Counted from the stretch's first letter, positions 46,746 to 59,109 are shown. The stretch is DNA of 64,000 nucleotides from Eonycteris spelaea (GCA_003508835.1 PUFA01000223.1:1488001-1552000), one strand, 5' to 3'. Notes: generated by a model not told the origin, from the letters alone. Made by a program: numbers and translations.

Positions 46746-47258
46746 ATTTTTCACAGCCGTAACATCTCAGAAACCAGCTTTGTCTTCAATTCAATGGTGC
46801 CTTAGCCTCATGTCATAGGTCACATGTACATCCGTTGACAGCACTTTCCTCTCTTCATCGCACATGAAATAACGTGCGTCGTTTACGCAACAGCGTCCTG
46901 GTCAATTAAATGAATGCCACGTCCATGGCTGCAAAGACTCGAAATGGTGAAAATGGCGATCCTCACCAAGGTATCTTGCACCGTCCTTCCACGTGATTTT
47001 GGGCGCGTTGCTTCTGAAAATCGCTGAGCAGCAACCAGCCGGCCGGGAACAGGGAAGGCACTTTCGATGCCCGCCTGGCGGAGGGGAAGGTGCGTTTAGC
47101 AGATGGCAAAGCTCTCCTGTGATCTTTAGCAATTCGACCGTGTGGCACTGGCTCAGGCACAGAGCCGTGTGACAGCCACACGCGTCTGTGTGGAAACTTG
47201 ATCTATGGCCACGGCTGCATTACAGAGCAGCGGAGAAGGACTGCTGAATAATTGACGC
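46746..47258. other. Unassigned DNA
   Basis: No gene recognised. The end (about 47160-47230) weakly resembles a hAT remnant ('gatctatggccacggctgc'). Confidence 0.35.
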
Positions 47259-47259
47259 T

Positions 47260-47500
47260 TGGACAACTGGTTAACCATGCTGAAATAAACAAAATACAAG
47301 TCCTATCGCACGCCGAACACATCGACTTGGCAGGGGGAAAAGGCCCATGTGTAAAAAGTAAAACTCTAAAGTTTTAGAAGTAAATATGGGAAGGACAGTT
47401 TGATGATCATGGAAGGCTTCCTTATAAAGATTCTTACACAGACCATGAAAAGCATGGACCACAAAGGAAAATATTAACAAATTTGACATCATCGTTCAAC
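47260..47500 (+). mobile_element. LINE-1 ORF2 fragment
   Basis: 'cttggacaactggttaacca' at the start, then 'agtcctatcgcacgccg', 'gtaaaactctaaagtttt' and 'gaagtaaatatgggaagg', match the L1 ORF2 portion beginning 'ttgacaactggctagcc'. No frame. Confidence 0.75.
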
Positions 47501-48125
47501 ACCATGAACATAGTCTAGACCTGGGTCTACCTGATCCATAATGTACTTTTCTTTTTTATTGGAATCAGCATCATAAATCTGTTATTTCTCCTTCTTTCGT
47601 CTCAACCCACTGCACATTTTCTTCTAGGAATAATTAAATATCCTGGCCTTTATTAGTGTGGGAAGTCACCCTCTGCTCCAGAAACGGTGGTGGTAAGACT
47701 CATTTAGAAAGTGCCTCCTTCTGCTTCTGTGCGACATGAAGCCTGTGCCTGACGTCACACGGGACACTGGAGGAGTTAGGCCCCTGACCCCTGACCCCAA
47801 ACACTCTGCCGAAACTGTGTGACTCTCCGGGTCTGGAGTACCCCAAAGCAGCCCCTGCAATTGCTATATAAACTCAGTAGTGGGGCGTCTGCTTTTTTTC
47901 CTTTTAATTTTATTTTTTCCCACTAAAATATTCAAGTGAGAAACATTTGGAGATTTATATTCAGGGCACAAGACCAAATGGCATCTGAAGCATTTCTTTG
48001 TTAAATATAATTAATTTTTCTTGGCTTTTTTTCTCCATTACAACAAAGCCGGATGTGTACGATTCATCCTATTTATAGGTGACTACTATGCTTCTCAAAG
48101 GGGTCTCCGCAGCAACCACGGAGAC
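47501..48125. other. Unassigned AT-richer DNA
   Basis: CpG-poor, T-rich on the plus strand, without recognised repeats. Confidence 0.35.
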
Positions 48126-48128
48126 CCC

Positions 48129-48146
48129 CGCCCCCCCCCCCCCCCC
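48129..48146. repeat. Poly(C) run
   Basis: Run of Cs of about 17 bases, broken once near its start. Slippage-prone and a likely assembly-sensitive site. Confidence 0.95.
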
Positions 48147-48349
48147 AATGCTTCTGGTCCTTTCCTGTGTTCACACACAAAATGGAAGCAACCAGAGCCA
48201 GGCACTTTGAGTTACTGACTTAAATTCCAAAAACAAACAAACAACACCACCACCACCAAACAAACAAAAAACACCCTGGACCAGCTTTCATTTTATCTAA
48301 AGAAAGGACTGAGCTCATTCCAGCTCTGTGAATGTGCAAGGGAGAGCAG

Positions 48350-48380
48350 CTTCCAGCGGCTTCCAGCAGCTTCCAGCAGC
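48350..48380. repeat. Short 11-bp tandem repeat
   Basis: Three tandem copies of 'cttccagcagc'-like units (first copy has 'cggc'). Confidence 0.85.
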
Positions 48381-48759
48381 TGGGGGAGCGTGTGGGCGGG
48401 AGCTGGGTGTGGGGGGAGGGGAGGGGGCAGAGAAAACATTGCCTCTCTCTTGTTTTTTCCTAAGGAAAAAAAAAAAAAGTCTTTGTAATACACGATTAGA
48501 ATCTAAAGAACTGTAGAAAGGAAACTGCATAGAGAATGTTATTTTTCCAATAAGAGATACATGCGATCTGGCCCCCGGGTGTTGGTTTTAAGTGGGGATA
48601 TTGACTTCCAGCTGACTGATGAGTGGAACATCTTTCTCCTGAAATATTGATAGTAGATTACACGAAACCACAAACTATCTCCATAAAGCACATCATTTCT
48701 AATCCTAATGGTGTTTTCTTCCCTCTGGATGACTGCTACATTCATGATATGATGGCTTT

Positions 48760-48945
48760 ATTCTATCTTGGGGAAAAACTTCTTACCATACTGCTAAATT
48801 AACTTGTCAAAAGGCTTCAAACTTCGGAAGCTTTTACAGCTCAATTCAGTGCTATTATTCAAGATTGAATGGGAAGGCCATGGGCTGTAAAAGCTTGCAA
48901 AAAATAAATTTCACAGACGGAGCGAGACAGTTACCGTTTGTTCAG
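48760..48945. promoter_or_regulatory. AT-rich block with nested inverted repeats
   Basis: CpG-poor, non-repetitive sequence. A perfect 13-bp inverted repeat ('aagcttttacagc' 48828-48840 with its complement 48884-48896) encloses a second palindrome 'attcaagattgaat' (48857-48870). Looks like a conserved element or a structured RNA/DNA motif. Neither can be proven from one sequence. Confidence 0.45.
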
Positions 48946-49655
48946 GTTGTGCATCTTTATCGAGGAGCCTCAGAGCAGCCGCGTTTTGCCTGTAATTCCC
49001 CGATCTTACCCTGAAAGCCCGCGAGGTTCGCGTGTTGCCCTGGGCAGCATGTCCCCTCCTGAGGACCATTCACCGCCGCAGAGCACAGTGGGGACAGGAG
49101 ACACAGGGCAGAGGGGTGACAGCGCGGCCAGCTCCCGGAGCGAACCGCGACGGCTGTTTTAATTCTTTCATTCTCGAAACAGAGTCACGAGAGATTCGAT
49201 AGCCAATTATTGCTCCTAAATGCCAGCCGACCGTCACAGCACTTTCTGAGGCTATGGCCTGGGAGGAGGGAACACAGAGCGCTGGCGGCGACGAATGTCA
49301 GCACTCTGCCTCAGACGGGCCACCTGGGGCACGGGTCAGTGCAGATGTCCAAAGCTGAACGGAGCCTCAGCGCCGGGCAGCCGGCTCCACGCCGCAGGCC
49401 GTGCCCTGACCTGCGGGCCTCACGCCGGCCAGGTGACCGGGGCCTGGGCACTGGAGTGATGGTGTGCCGGACACGGAAACCTGAGCTGAGCATGGAAGTC
49501 CTCGTCCTCAAAAACCACCAGCACCGAGAAGCCGACAGGGTCCGGGCCCGCCCCTCAGCTGTCCCCACGCGCGGGGTGGCTCTGTGGTCCCGGGTGGGGT
49601 CGCGTGTCCTGTGCTCGCTGAGTTAGAGCTTCTGGGCCTGTGGTCCCAGCACTGT
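48946..49655. other. Unassigned DNA
   Basis: Becomes GC-rich to the right. No recognised gene or repeat. Confidence 0.4.
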
Positions 49656-49659
49656 CCTA

Positions 49660-50340
49660 CGGGCACAGAGGGTCACGGCAGCCGACGGCGCAGAAGAGCG
49701 AGCCTCGGGGAAGGCCGTTCCCACGCCCGCAGAGCGCAGTGCGGGGCGGCGGGGCGGCGCGGTCCCCTCCCAGGCACCCAGAGCCCCGCTGAGCAGTCTC
49801 GCGGCAGCGCCGCAGGCTTAGGCCGCATCCAGTGATGTGTTTATCCGGTAAAAGAAACACCTGGCACCACGTGGATCCACGGACGCGAATGCGTCCCGGG
49901 CGCGCGCACTCTCAGCCTGGACGGCGGGGACCGAGGTTCGGCGTCGCCAGGCGGCGCGGCTCTGCGCCCAGACCTGCTTATCCGGGAAGCGCTGTGACAT
50001 CTCCGCGTGACGCTGTGACATCTCGGCGGGTGGTGGCGGGCGGCCCAGGCCAGCACAGGGCGACAGCGGCGCCTGGCAGCAAACGCAGCCGCTGCACGCG
50101 GGCCGCCGCTGTGGCGGTGGCCGGGACAGCAGGACACTGCGGGCCGCGCCCGCCTCCCCTTCGGGGTGCAGCCGCAGCGCCTCCACCTGTCCTCTGCCAG
50201 GAGACTCACGGCCGGAAGCAGGTGCAGAACGTCCACGCGCCGCGCCCCGCCCTTCCGGTTCTCTCGCTGCTCCACGCGCGTGGCGGGGCGTGGGAACCAA
50301 GCGGAACCCCTCAGAGAAGGGCGCGTCCCTGGGAGCCCTC
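49660..50340. promoter_or_regulatory. CpG-rich block, possible CpG island
   Basis: CpG-dense sequence ending sharply at AT-rich DNA near 50.36 kb. It contains a 14-bp direct repeat 'cgctgtgacatctc' (49990-50003, 50011-50024; period 21). The 222-codon plus-strand frame across it has no recognisable family and is low-complexity Ala/Arg/Pro-rich. Promoter activity is possible but direction is unknown. Confidence 0.4.
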
Positions 50341-50344
50341 ACGT

Positions 50345-50868
50345 CTGGGGGCGGGTTTCTTAATCCGACTCGTTTTTTGTAAGACGTTTCTTATTCACAG
50401 GGTGGTTGTAGTTACCGTAAAACGGGAAACCCTGTCAGAGGGCGTAATTTCAAAAAGTTTTTTGGCATTTTTCCTTGAAATAAAACCTTTTCAAGTCTGA
50501 AATCTTCCTGACATTCTAAAAAAGTAATGTAAAGAAAGTGAAATATTCTGAATTCACAAACAATGCCTGTTTTTTATATATATGAGGAAAACGTAGGTCG
50601 CCCATGACTTCCTTTGCTTTTATTTTCTTCTGTTGCTTTTTGGCTAGACATGACATTGGGCCTACGAAAATACAGTTTTTACCCCAATTAGGGTAACATG
50701 TCTATATGTGATCAACAAGGTTTAATGATTCAGGTTAAAAGAGCTATTATTAAACCTTTTTATAGCATTAGCCATTACCTAAAATAATGCTACTTACTGG
50801 TTTTCTTTGATTTTGATTTTCCCGTGAGAGAGGAATTTTGATTTTCCTTCTGATTTCTGGGTGCCCAG
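50345..50868. other. AT-rich unassigned DNA
   Basis: T-rich sequence without recognised repeat text. Part could be a conserved element. Confidence 0.35.
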
Positions 50869-50869
50869 C

Positions 50870-50930
50870 ACAGAGGGGAATGGCTGGCGTGTAGTAAGTG
50901 CTCAACAAATACTTGTATCTAATAAGTATT
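50870..50930 (+). repeat. L2 3' end
   Basis: 'gtgcccagcacagagg', 'cgtgtagtaagtgctcaac' and 'aaatacttgtatctaa' follow the L2 3' consensus ('agtaggtgctcaataaat'). Confidence 0.75.
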
Positions 50931-51895
50931 GACAGTATAAATGCAATACAGGGTCATCGTGACTTCTTTGTAGCACCATATTTCATTCCATATTCAGTAT
51001 TTTTTTTCCTAAGCTTTTGGCTTTTGCCGGAATTGCAACATTCCACAGAATTTCACAATTCCTAGATTCCAGCAGGATTTTTCATAGATTTCTGTCATGG
51101 GGTACCATCAGGATGAAAGCACGGGGTTATTTATTTTGCCGTCCGCGCGGGCGACTGCGAGCCGGTGGCCCCCCGGGCTGGCTCCTTTCGCTTGCTCACT
51201 TACCCGTGCTAACTACAGCTGCTGGTGTGTTTATTTTGGTCATGTATTTCAAAGGACCATTTCTCCCCGTAAGTAAACAAACATAATGGAACAGCTGTGC
51301 CTGATAAAAACTCCCAGGCATAATCGTCACCCTCTTGTACACATCCTGTGGTTTCGGATTTAATTTTAAAAATTTCTCTTAACTCTTGCTTCACGGTGGG
51401 TACAGTGGGTTCAGTGGAAAACGAAGGCAAACGGCACTCGCCCAAACCGACGGACGCTGGTCGGGGAGCGGAGGAGCCGGCTCCTTTCCTGCCCCGATGT
51501 CAGAGCCAAGGCTGGGAGGCTGCGCCCCTGCCGAGCTGCGTAGCTGGGACACCGTGCGTGCGGGGAGCAAGGTCCGGCCCAAGCATCCTTGTGGGCTGTA
51601 CCCAGCGTGGCCAGCCCAGGCTCTGAGGCCACTAGCTCCTCAGGCGCCCCGTGGTGAGGGGGGGGCGCCTTTGGCTGTCATCCCCCACCCCCACGCTGTT
51701 CACCAGATGCAAGGTTCAGCTCATAAAGTGTAAAAGATGCGCTACGATAAAGCTGCGAGCTCCCCGAGCCTTCGTTCTGCACGTGTGACCTACCTCTCTC
51801 GTGTCTCAAAAACCACTCCTTCCCCCCCATACACACACCCACACTTTGGGCTGCTTTTTAAACCACGAAAAGGCACACGGGTACTTTTAAGAGAA
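50931..51895. other. Unassigned DNA
   Basis: AT-rich left, GC-rich from 51400. No recognised gene. Confidence 0.35.
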
Positions 51896-51899
51896 CTAA

Positions 51900-52460
51900 T
51901 ACCTTGTGGTGGATGAACAGTGCATCGAAATGCCCTTGAAAAATCAGACGTAGGGTCAGCCTATGATCCAGAGGTCATACTTTGTTTGAAGACCCCAAGA
52001 ATCAAAAACAGGGGCTCAAGGAGATGTTCAGACGTCAATGTCATCCACAGGGCCCGAAGGTGGAGGCGGCCCAGTGTCTGTCAGCAAGGAGCGAGAACAG
52101 AGTGTGACCGGGGACTAGTGCTCAGCCTTCTACAGAAAGGACACTCTGACACACTCTCCGGCGTGCCCAGTGAAATAAGCCAGCTGCAGCAGGACACGCG
52201 GTGTGCGGTGCCACTCACGTGAGGGACCTGGAGGAGCAAATTCATGGGGACGGAGAGTGGAAGGGTGGAGGCCAGGGGCTGGGGAGGAGGAGGGAGAGGG
52301 AGTGCTGGATGGGGACAGAGTTTCAGTTTGGCAAGATCAGAAAGTTCTGGAGATGATGGTGGTGATGGTTACACAGCAACATGAATGTACTTAAAAATGA
52401 TTGAAATGGTAAATTCTACGTTAAGTATATTTTACCACACACACAAATTAAATAATTGAA
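51900..52460 (+). mobile_element. Old LINE-1 ORF2 end and 3' UTR
   Basis: Decayed ORF2 C-terminus ('agtgaaataagccagctgc'), then 3' UTR text 'ggccaggggctggggagg', 'ggacagagtttcagtttgg', 'gtggtgatggttacacag' and 'atgaatgtacttaaaaatg', ending in 'gtatattttaccacac'. Same class of 3' end as at 21030-21205. Confidence 0.8.
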
Positions 52461-52925
52461 ACCAAATAAGTATTTGGGAAAGAAATTTCAGAAAATTCTT
52501 GCGACGATGAATAAAAGTCATGAGGTTATTGATCAATTCTGTTTCACGGGTCCCACGTCATCGTCTGTCCCTCCTGATGGCGGGCTCTCATGTCCACTGG
52601 GAGCCTCCTGCCCTTCGTTTTATGAGAGAAACTTCCACCCGAGAGCCCACGTACCTACAGCCCATGTTCTAGTAAAGTCCAGAGTCTTCTAGAAGAATTT
52701 CGAGCACACCTGTAGCCTCAGAGCCACATGCAGCTCCTGTCTGTGACTCAGCCTTTGGCTTTCGTCCACTCCCACATCCATCTGGGGACAGAACCCAGAG
52801 CTCCCATGGGGCCCCCCCAGGAGACAGGGCAGGACCACTGCGTTGGTTGCCAGCTTCGCGACGTTGTCTGATGTCTGGCTGACACATGTCCCACACGGAG
52901 CTTCTCCCAGGTCATCCTAGTCATG
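52461..52925. other. Unassigned DNA
   Basis: No recognised gene or repeat. Confidence 0.4.
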
Positions 52926-52929
52926 TGCC

Positions 52930-53725
52930 TTACACATGAATTTTAGGAACCGTTGCCAGGGTCCATGTGAAATCTGGTTGGGATTTGGGTCAGAATTCCA
53001 TTGAGGTTTTCGATTAATTTAGGGGACAGTCGGTGTCTGTGTAATTTGAGTCTTCTCATCAATGAGCATATTTTTCTCTATTTTCCGAAGGTCAGGTTAA
53101 AGAGAAACTCCCTCCATGCAGTCTCACAGTTTCCTTTAGACGGACAAAGCGCTCTTCCTATTGGACCGGTTCTTAGGCGGTTTTCAGGTTTTGTTGACAC
53201 CGTGAGGCCACTCTTGCTGCTACATTTTCAAGGTGAATGTTGTGTGCCTTGACCTGCTGTCCCGACTCCTTGCGAACTCCTAGCACTTCTACGAGTGTGC
53301 TAGCGGCTTGGGGCCTCCGGGCGGCACACCTGCGGGGAGTGGCCTGCGGGGAGCGCCGCATGCGCCCTGTACCCGCGGGGAGTGAGAGGCAAGCGTCCAG
53401 GGGACCCGCTCGCGTCTCTGGGTTTTCCGTGTAGATAATCATGTATCTGCGAAGAATGACAACTTTTTCTCTTCTGTTCGAACTGTTATTCTCCATCTTT
53501 TTTCTTACCATTGTATCGACAGAAACTTCTAGTAAAACGCTGCGGGGCAGGATATGAGCACGTTATCTTTTTTTTGACTTTAATGAAAAGTGCTTCTGCC
53601 GCTTCACCATTAAGTGTGGCCATTGCTTCAGATTCCTGGTGGATGCTTTTTATCAAGTAAAAAGGTTTTGTTCTTAGTTTCCTGAGAGTTTTGTTTGCGA
53701 TCATGCACATGTGGTTTTAATTCAT
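52930..53725 (-). mobile_element. LINE-1 ORF2 fragment, antisense
   Basis: Plus-strand text 'ggttgggatttgggtcag', 'gaattccattgaggttttc' and 'gagtcttctcatcaatgag', then 'ataatcatgtatctgcgaag' and 'ttcaccattaagtgtggcc', with 'gctttttatcaagtaaaaag' at the end. This is the antisense of the L1 reverse transcriptase region in order. The middle, about 53240-53400, is GC-rich and poorly matched. A 74-codon minus-strand piece (53710-53486) keeps L1-like residues. Confidence 0.75.
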
Positions 53726-54885
53726 CCAGGCCTTTTCATTTGGCAAATAAAAACTGAGACCCTTTTCTCATTAATCTATTATTATAGAGTTACACTGATA
53801 GGTTTTCCAAATGTGGAATTGTCTCTGAATTACTTGGATAAAGACGACGTGGACGTGCTGTATAATTTAACATCCCCCCCCCGCCCCCGTGGAATGTAAT
53901 ATAAAGCGAAAACCGCGTGAAACACACATCTCCAGCTGAACAAGTCACTGCTCGCTGAGCCCTTGTCGCCCCGCGTGCCCCTCCCGCCGCCCCAGCGCCG
54001 GCCCAGTTGTGCTCCCTGGGCTGCCTTTTGTTGTGCTCCCTATTTTCTTTCTACTCTTCGGCCTAAATATGCTCGGTGATCTCATTTTGCACTTGACCCT
54101 GGTGTGAGCAAGGTCGCCCCCGGGGCACGGCAGCCGGAGTCTGGCCGCTGCCTGTCTCTGCGCCTCCGGGCTCCGGGCGGCCTGCTGGTCCAGGCCGCTG
54201 CGTGCGCGGGTCCTCCTTCGTGCGTCCTGTTTCCGTACCTGCCCGTTATCTTCGTCGATGTGGTGAACAGAGCGGTGTTTTAAGAAGAAGTTTGAGAGCC
54301 GTGGCACGCCCCTTCTTTCCAAGGAGTTCGGTTTATTGCGTGGTGGGCGGGGCCCCCGGGAGTCACTGGCGATCGACAGCCTCTCGCACCGGCGCCTGCA
54401 TCGGGGCTTGAGAGGTTTTCCGCTCCGCCCTGTAGGTTCAGAGCCGCGGCCAGCGAGGCGGCAGCAGGGGCCGGTCACACGGCACCGCTCCCGCCCGCGT
54501 GGTGGGCGAGGGCGTGTTGGTGGCCTGAACTCGCCTCAGCTGCGCGTGTTTACACCATGGACATGAGCAAACGTTACGAATCAGGCCTTTGTTGTTGTTC
54601 TTCGTCTTGGAGAGCCACCTGTTAAAAATTCATCACCGCGTAAGTGCTCCTGGGGTTCAGCTCCTCGGGATTTCTGCACGACACAAGGGCTGTTTACCAG
54701 GCTGCCTGACCCCGGCAGGCCCCAGACGCCTAATTTTGTCTCCTAAGCCTGGGTCTCCTAATGCAGACCCAGCCTCTTAGCCGCCCCCCCCCCAAACCGC
54801 AGCACACTGAACCTCACCGCGCGGAAGCAACCATAAACGGGGGGCTCGCGGGGGCTGTTCCCCCGTCGGGGGCATTACGACGGGG
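53726..54885. other. Unassigned DNA, partly CpG-rich
   Basis: Contains a direct repeat of 'ttgtgctccct' near 54007-54040 and a CpG-rich part at 54120-54540. No exon recognised. Confidence 0.35.
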
Positions 54886-54889
54886 CCGC

Positions 54890-55460
54890 TGTGCACGTCT
54901 GTGTACAGGGCCTGGGCGAGAGTACATTTAAGCTGGTCTGGGACAAACACGGCGAGATCAGTGGGTCATAGGGTGAGTGCACGTTCACGTTTGCAGCAAA
55001 TGCCACACTGTCCCGGACGCCTGCGTTCTGCGTCCCCGTGGGCCGTGCAAGGAGACCACCGGCTGCTCTGTGTCCTGTTGTCCGGGATGCCGTCAGGTTC
55101 TGTTTATTCATTCTGTTTATTTATGAATAAATAAACACTCACGCATGTATGTACGTATCGGTTTTATTTTTATTTCAGCCATTCTGGTAAGCGTGTGCTG
55201 ACACCCATTTCAGTTTTCGTGTGCATTTCCCCGCTGCCTCGTCGGGCGGAGGGTCTTTTCATGTGCTTACTTTTCCGTTCCTACACCCTCTTCAGTAAAC
55301 TGTTCAATTCTTTTGCCCATTTTTAAACTGCGTTGCTTATTTTCTCACTGTTGAATTTTGAGTGTTCTTTATGTATTCTGGATAGAAGTCCTTTTTTTTT
55401 TGGATATGTAATTTGCAAAGATTTCCTCTCTCATGGTTGTATATTATTTAGTTTCTTTTT
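54890..55460 (-). mobile_element. Old LINE-1 3' part, antisense
   Basis: 'cagtgggtcatagggtgag', then 'gcaaatgccacactgtccc', is the antisense of the L1 segment with 'gctgggtcatatggtaag ... gaaactgccaaactg'. 'ttcagccattctggtaagc', 'ttttcatgtgcttactttt' and 'ttcttttgcccatttttaaa' follow in order, then 'gttctttatgtattctgg'. GC-shifted in the first half. Confidence 0.8.
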
Positions 55461-55796
55461 CTTTCACCATTTGGAAAAGTATATAAATGGAACAGGAAAC
55501 AGAACTCAAGAAGAAAAAACCCACATATGCAGAAACAGGGAGGACTAAAAGGTTAGGTACCAAACCCAAAACTTGGATTCCCTTTGGGAAGGTGATTGTC
55601 ACTGGGAGTCAAGGGGACTGTAGTGCTTGAAATTTTGACAAAGAGAAAGTTTTTTATTTTAATTATTTAACAGGAAACACATGACTATGGGAGTACCATA
55701 GTCACCAACATGTCATTAAGTGATATTATTTAAAAACACAAGAACACTTTAAAATTAATGCATTTACCTTTATGAAACGTCTCTTGTACACATAAT
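55461..55796. other. Unassigned AT-rich DNA
   Basis: A-rich sequence, possibly older L1 debris, not assignable. Confidence 0.3.
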
Positions 55797-55819
55797 ACAC
55801 ACACACACACACACACACA
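55797..55819. repeat. (AC)n microsatellite
   Basis: About 11 AC units. Confidence 0.95.
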
Positions 55820-57490
55820 GTTCCGAAAGAAATCTAGTTTGTTTAAGAATTTGTGAATTATTAAACTTTGCTAAAAATTTGGTGAGGAGTAGAGGGCATA
55901 TCGATTAGAAACAGTTCAGCCACAAATGAAAGAATGTGGGGTTGATGCCGGTCTCAGCACCTGGAGTCCGTCAGACAGGCCTTGCGCTCCTCCCTGGGCC
56001 CTTGGACTTCGCTTCTGCCTTAGCCTCTCCTGGGGCCACCTGCTCTGCTCAGCCTCAGGTACTTGTCATCAGGACCGACTGACTACTCACTTGCCTGGGG
56101 AGAGCGAGGCACCCCCGCCTCTGCCCCCGATTGCTGCTGTTGAGTCAGAATGACCAGTGGTGCCCCCCGGGGGTTCTGGTTCCTTTCCTCCTCACACACA
56201 CTGCAGCGGGTGGACCAGGCAGCCTGGAGTCAGATGGAGTTGGTGCCCTGTGGGGAATTGCTGACCAATCAGAAATGAGAGATGGGAGGGAACTGGGCAG
56301 GGAGATTCTGTTTCCTTCTTCCTCTGAAAGCCTGTTCCAGGACACTCATCTGGCTAGCCTGTCCAGAGACACCCCACACGTGCAGTGGGACACACCTGCC
56401 TAATGGCCTCAGTGTCCCTTTGCAAGGCAGTGGGCAGTGTGGTAATGCATCATCACCCTTCTTCCTTCTCATCCAGTCAGGCCTATAGTTTTTTTCCTCA
56501 TTCTTACAAAGGAAGGCCAGCACTTAATGCTTGCCTCAGGCTCTGCTTGCTAAGGAACCCAGGAGAGGGAAGAGCACTTGTTTTTCTCACGTAAGAAGTC
56601 TAGAGTTACACAGACTAGGGATAGTGAAGCTGCTCAGGTGTGCCATTAACGACCCAGACCCTTTCCATCTTCCTGCTCCACCATTCTTAACTGTGGCTTT
56701 TGTCCTCATGGCCCCAATCGGGGTGCTGCCTCTCCATCTTTCATCCACATTTCAGGAAGGAAGAAAAGGGAAGGAAAAAAGGGGAAAGAGCGGTAGTCTG
56801 TAAGCGTTCATCTTTTTATTCGGAACAGCAGGTGCTGCTCAGGCGTCACATGGCAAGCACTCTCTGCAGGGGCAGGTGGAAGGATGAATTATTCATTTCC
56901 ATTCTCTATAGCAGAGGCGGGTCAGCGAGAAGGGGTTTGGAGTGGGTGTTGAGTGACCCGACCTGAAGGATGTGCAGACGGTGGAGGGGGGTGCTCAGGA
57001 CAGAAACCCACTTGCACACCACATGGCACCATGTTCTCATTCTCCCCTTTTCCTTGGCTCCAGCCAGGACCGAACGAAGTCCTCTGGGCCTCGTGCAGCT
57101 GAGGTTCCCTCTCTACCTTCAAAACTCCAAATTGGGGTGGTTCTGTTAGAAACTTGTTTTTTTAAATATTTTTAATTTTTTGTGTAAAGGTTTAAAAAAT
57201 GAGAGCTCTCACATAAACGCCCAGCTTCTTGGATTCCCTTGAGAAAAAAAGAAAGAAAGAACTGGCCCAGTTTCTCCACAGTGGGTTGGAGCTGAGGGGC
57301 GACACTCCGCTCCTGACGCTGCAGGTCAGGCAGCAGTCCCAGCTGCCCGCGGACACCACCTGCCCTTGGGTCTGCACACCTGCACTTACCTGCCTGGCTT
57401 TCGGGAGCTTCTGAGGTCCCACCTGTCTCCTATAAAGATTCACATTCTGCAAGAAAGTTTGCAATAAACATGGTTCTGCCCTAAAAACAG
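55820..57490. other. Unassigned DNA
   Basis: GC-moderate sequence with no recognised exon. At 57225-57475 a segment ends in 'ttgcaataaacatggttc', whose AATAAA could belong to an LTR or a transcript 3' end. I cannot decide. Confidence 0.35.
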
Positions 57491-57499
57491 GTCTGATTC

Positions 57500-58735
57500 T
57501 AGCTGCTAAGAGGATCCTATTCCTATTTCATTATACACACTTGAAGCCTGGTTCTATTTTTTTTTAAAGTGATTTTAAGGGGTATGATAGAATAAAAAAT
57601 CTCCTGGATTTAGTCCCAGAAGAATAAGAAGGTCATGTAATATAAAAGAAGTTATGACTTCAACAGTTGGACCCATTCATTACTTTTCTTAAACTCAACA
57701 TCTTCATTCACAGGCATCAAAGATTCATAATTGAGTATTAATATGTATAAAAGACCGCTCATTCTGACTTACTAAAAATCATTTCATATTCTTACCTTTT
57801 TCCGTGTATTTTCATTTATTTCAAGGGAGATACCCAACAGAGGCAGCACACAGATAGATTCTGTAATTTTGACAAACCCATAAAGTTGATAAAGCAGGAT
57901 TTTGATGAGAGTTGACAAGCGCAATGATAATCAAAATATTGTTGTCTTGTGACCTCTCTTTTTCTCTTTTCATGTGTATGTTTCAAGATCCAGAATTATC
58001 TATCAAAATAGAATATTTTCAGCTTTTCTCCATTTACCTTTGTTTTCTTGGCTGCCTTTAGAATATTGTAAAGACCATATCTCTTAGTCTACAGTAACAG
58101 TGTTTTAGAACATGTATGTCGTATTGATGTTTCCCAAATGCTTGATGAAAATTATTTCTAAACTGCACAAAGGTTTCTTTTCCTATACATGTTTTAAAAT
58201 CCATAATCATTTTTACTTTATGCTAATTGGAAAATTTAAATATATTTTATATAATCAAGCATGAATATAATGACAATGTCATTAGGTAATATCTTTTTAA
58301 GATTATATGACTATGCCTTATGGAAAAAGTATCCCTATTATAAAGAACATCCCATTTCTGTGTGACAAAGCTTATTCTTCCTGAAAAAATCATGAAATGT
58401 AAAGAATTATTGAAATAATCACTGTCTCACATTGCACAATTATACAATGCAATTATACAGCAAATTCCAGTAATTACATTTCAATTGAACTAAGGTATTT
58501 TTCTATTATCATAGACTATTTTCAAATATACACACATATTTAAAATTCTCTCTTGTAATTTCCAAGAGAGCTTAATATTTAGTTAGTTATAATTGTATGT
58601 GCTATTTTGATCTGAGATGGGGTATGGGGTTGAGATTTTAGAAATTAATGTGCTTATATAAGAAGATGAACTTTATAAGTTCATTTGTTAACACGCAGAA
58701 TCACATTTATCTATCAAGCTTTCAAAAAATGTCCC
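57500..58735. promoter_or_regulatory. Long AT-rich block, candidate conserved or regulatory DNA
   Basis: More than 1.2 kb of CpG-poor AT-rich sequence without recognisable transposon text. It has dense TAAT/ATTA words, for example 'taatgac' and its complement around 'aat' at 58268-58284, and 'cagtaattacatttcaattg' near 58468. Resembles developmental enhancer sequence by composition, but plain AT-rich intergenic DNA cannot be excluded. Confidence 0.35.
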
Positions 58736-59105
58736 AGGACGCGACTCCGATCCAGGCTCGGATGACACCTGAGCTCCTGCGGTGCACATTTCCAGGCCCT
58801 GTCCCACCTAAGCTCAGCCGTGGCTGCCGGCACAGCGAGGCGGCTGGAAGTCTTGCTGTTTTTCATTCATAAAATTTTCCTAAGTGAAAGAGTAGCTTTG
58901 GGCAGATTGAGAGCAGGGAGAGAGACTCTATCCGCTACTCATTTCATTCTGAATAATTTCCCCAGAAAATTTCCAGTGTTTCTGTAAATGTGGAACTAAC
59001 TGGCTTAATTCAAAATTTTTCTGGGGAATTGGGTATTGAAAGTCAGAACTCCTGTGATATCTTAACATAGTGTTCTGTGTTTCATTTCCTTAGGGATCTT
59101 CTTTA
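58736..59105. other. Unassigned DNA
   Basis: Small GC-rich patch (58738-58850) then AT-rich sequence. No gene recognised. Confidence 0.35.
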
Positions 59106-59109
59106 ATGA

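Noticed and set aside
49832..50500. 222-codon plus-strand frame
   Set aside because: CpG-rich low-complexity translation that runs into AT-rich DNA. No family or splice context.
57225..57475. Possible 3' UTR with AATAAA at about 57463
   Set aside because: No upstream exon can be seen. The segment may equally be an old LTR, so I do not call a transcript end.
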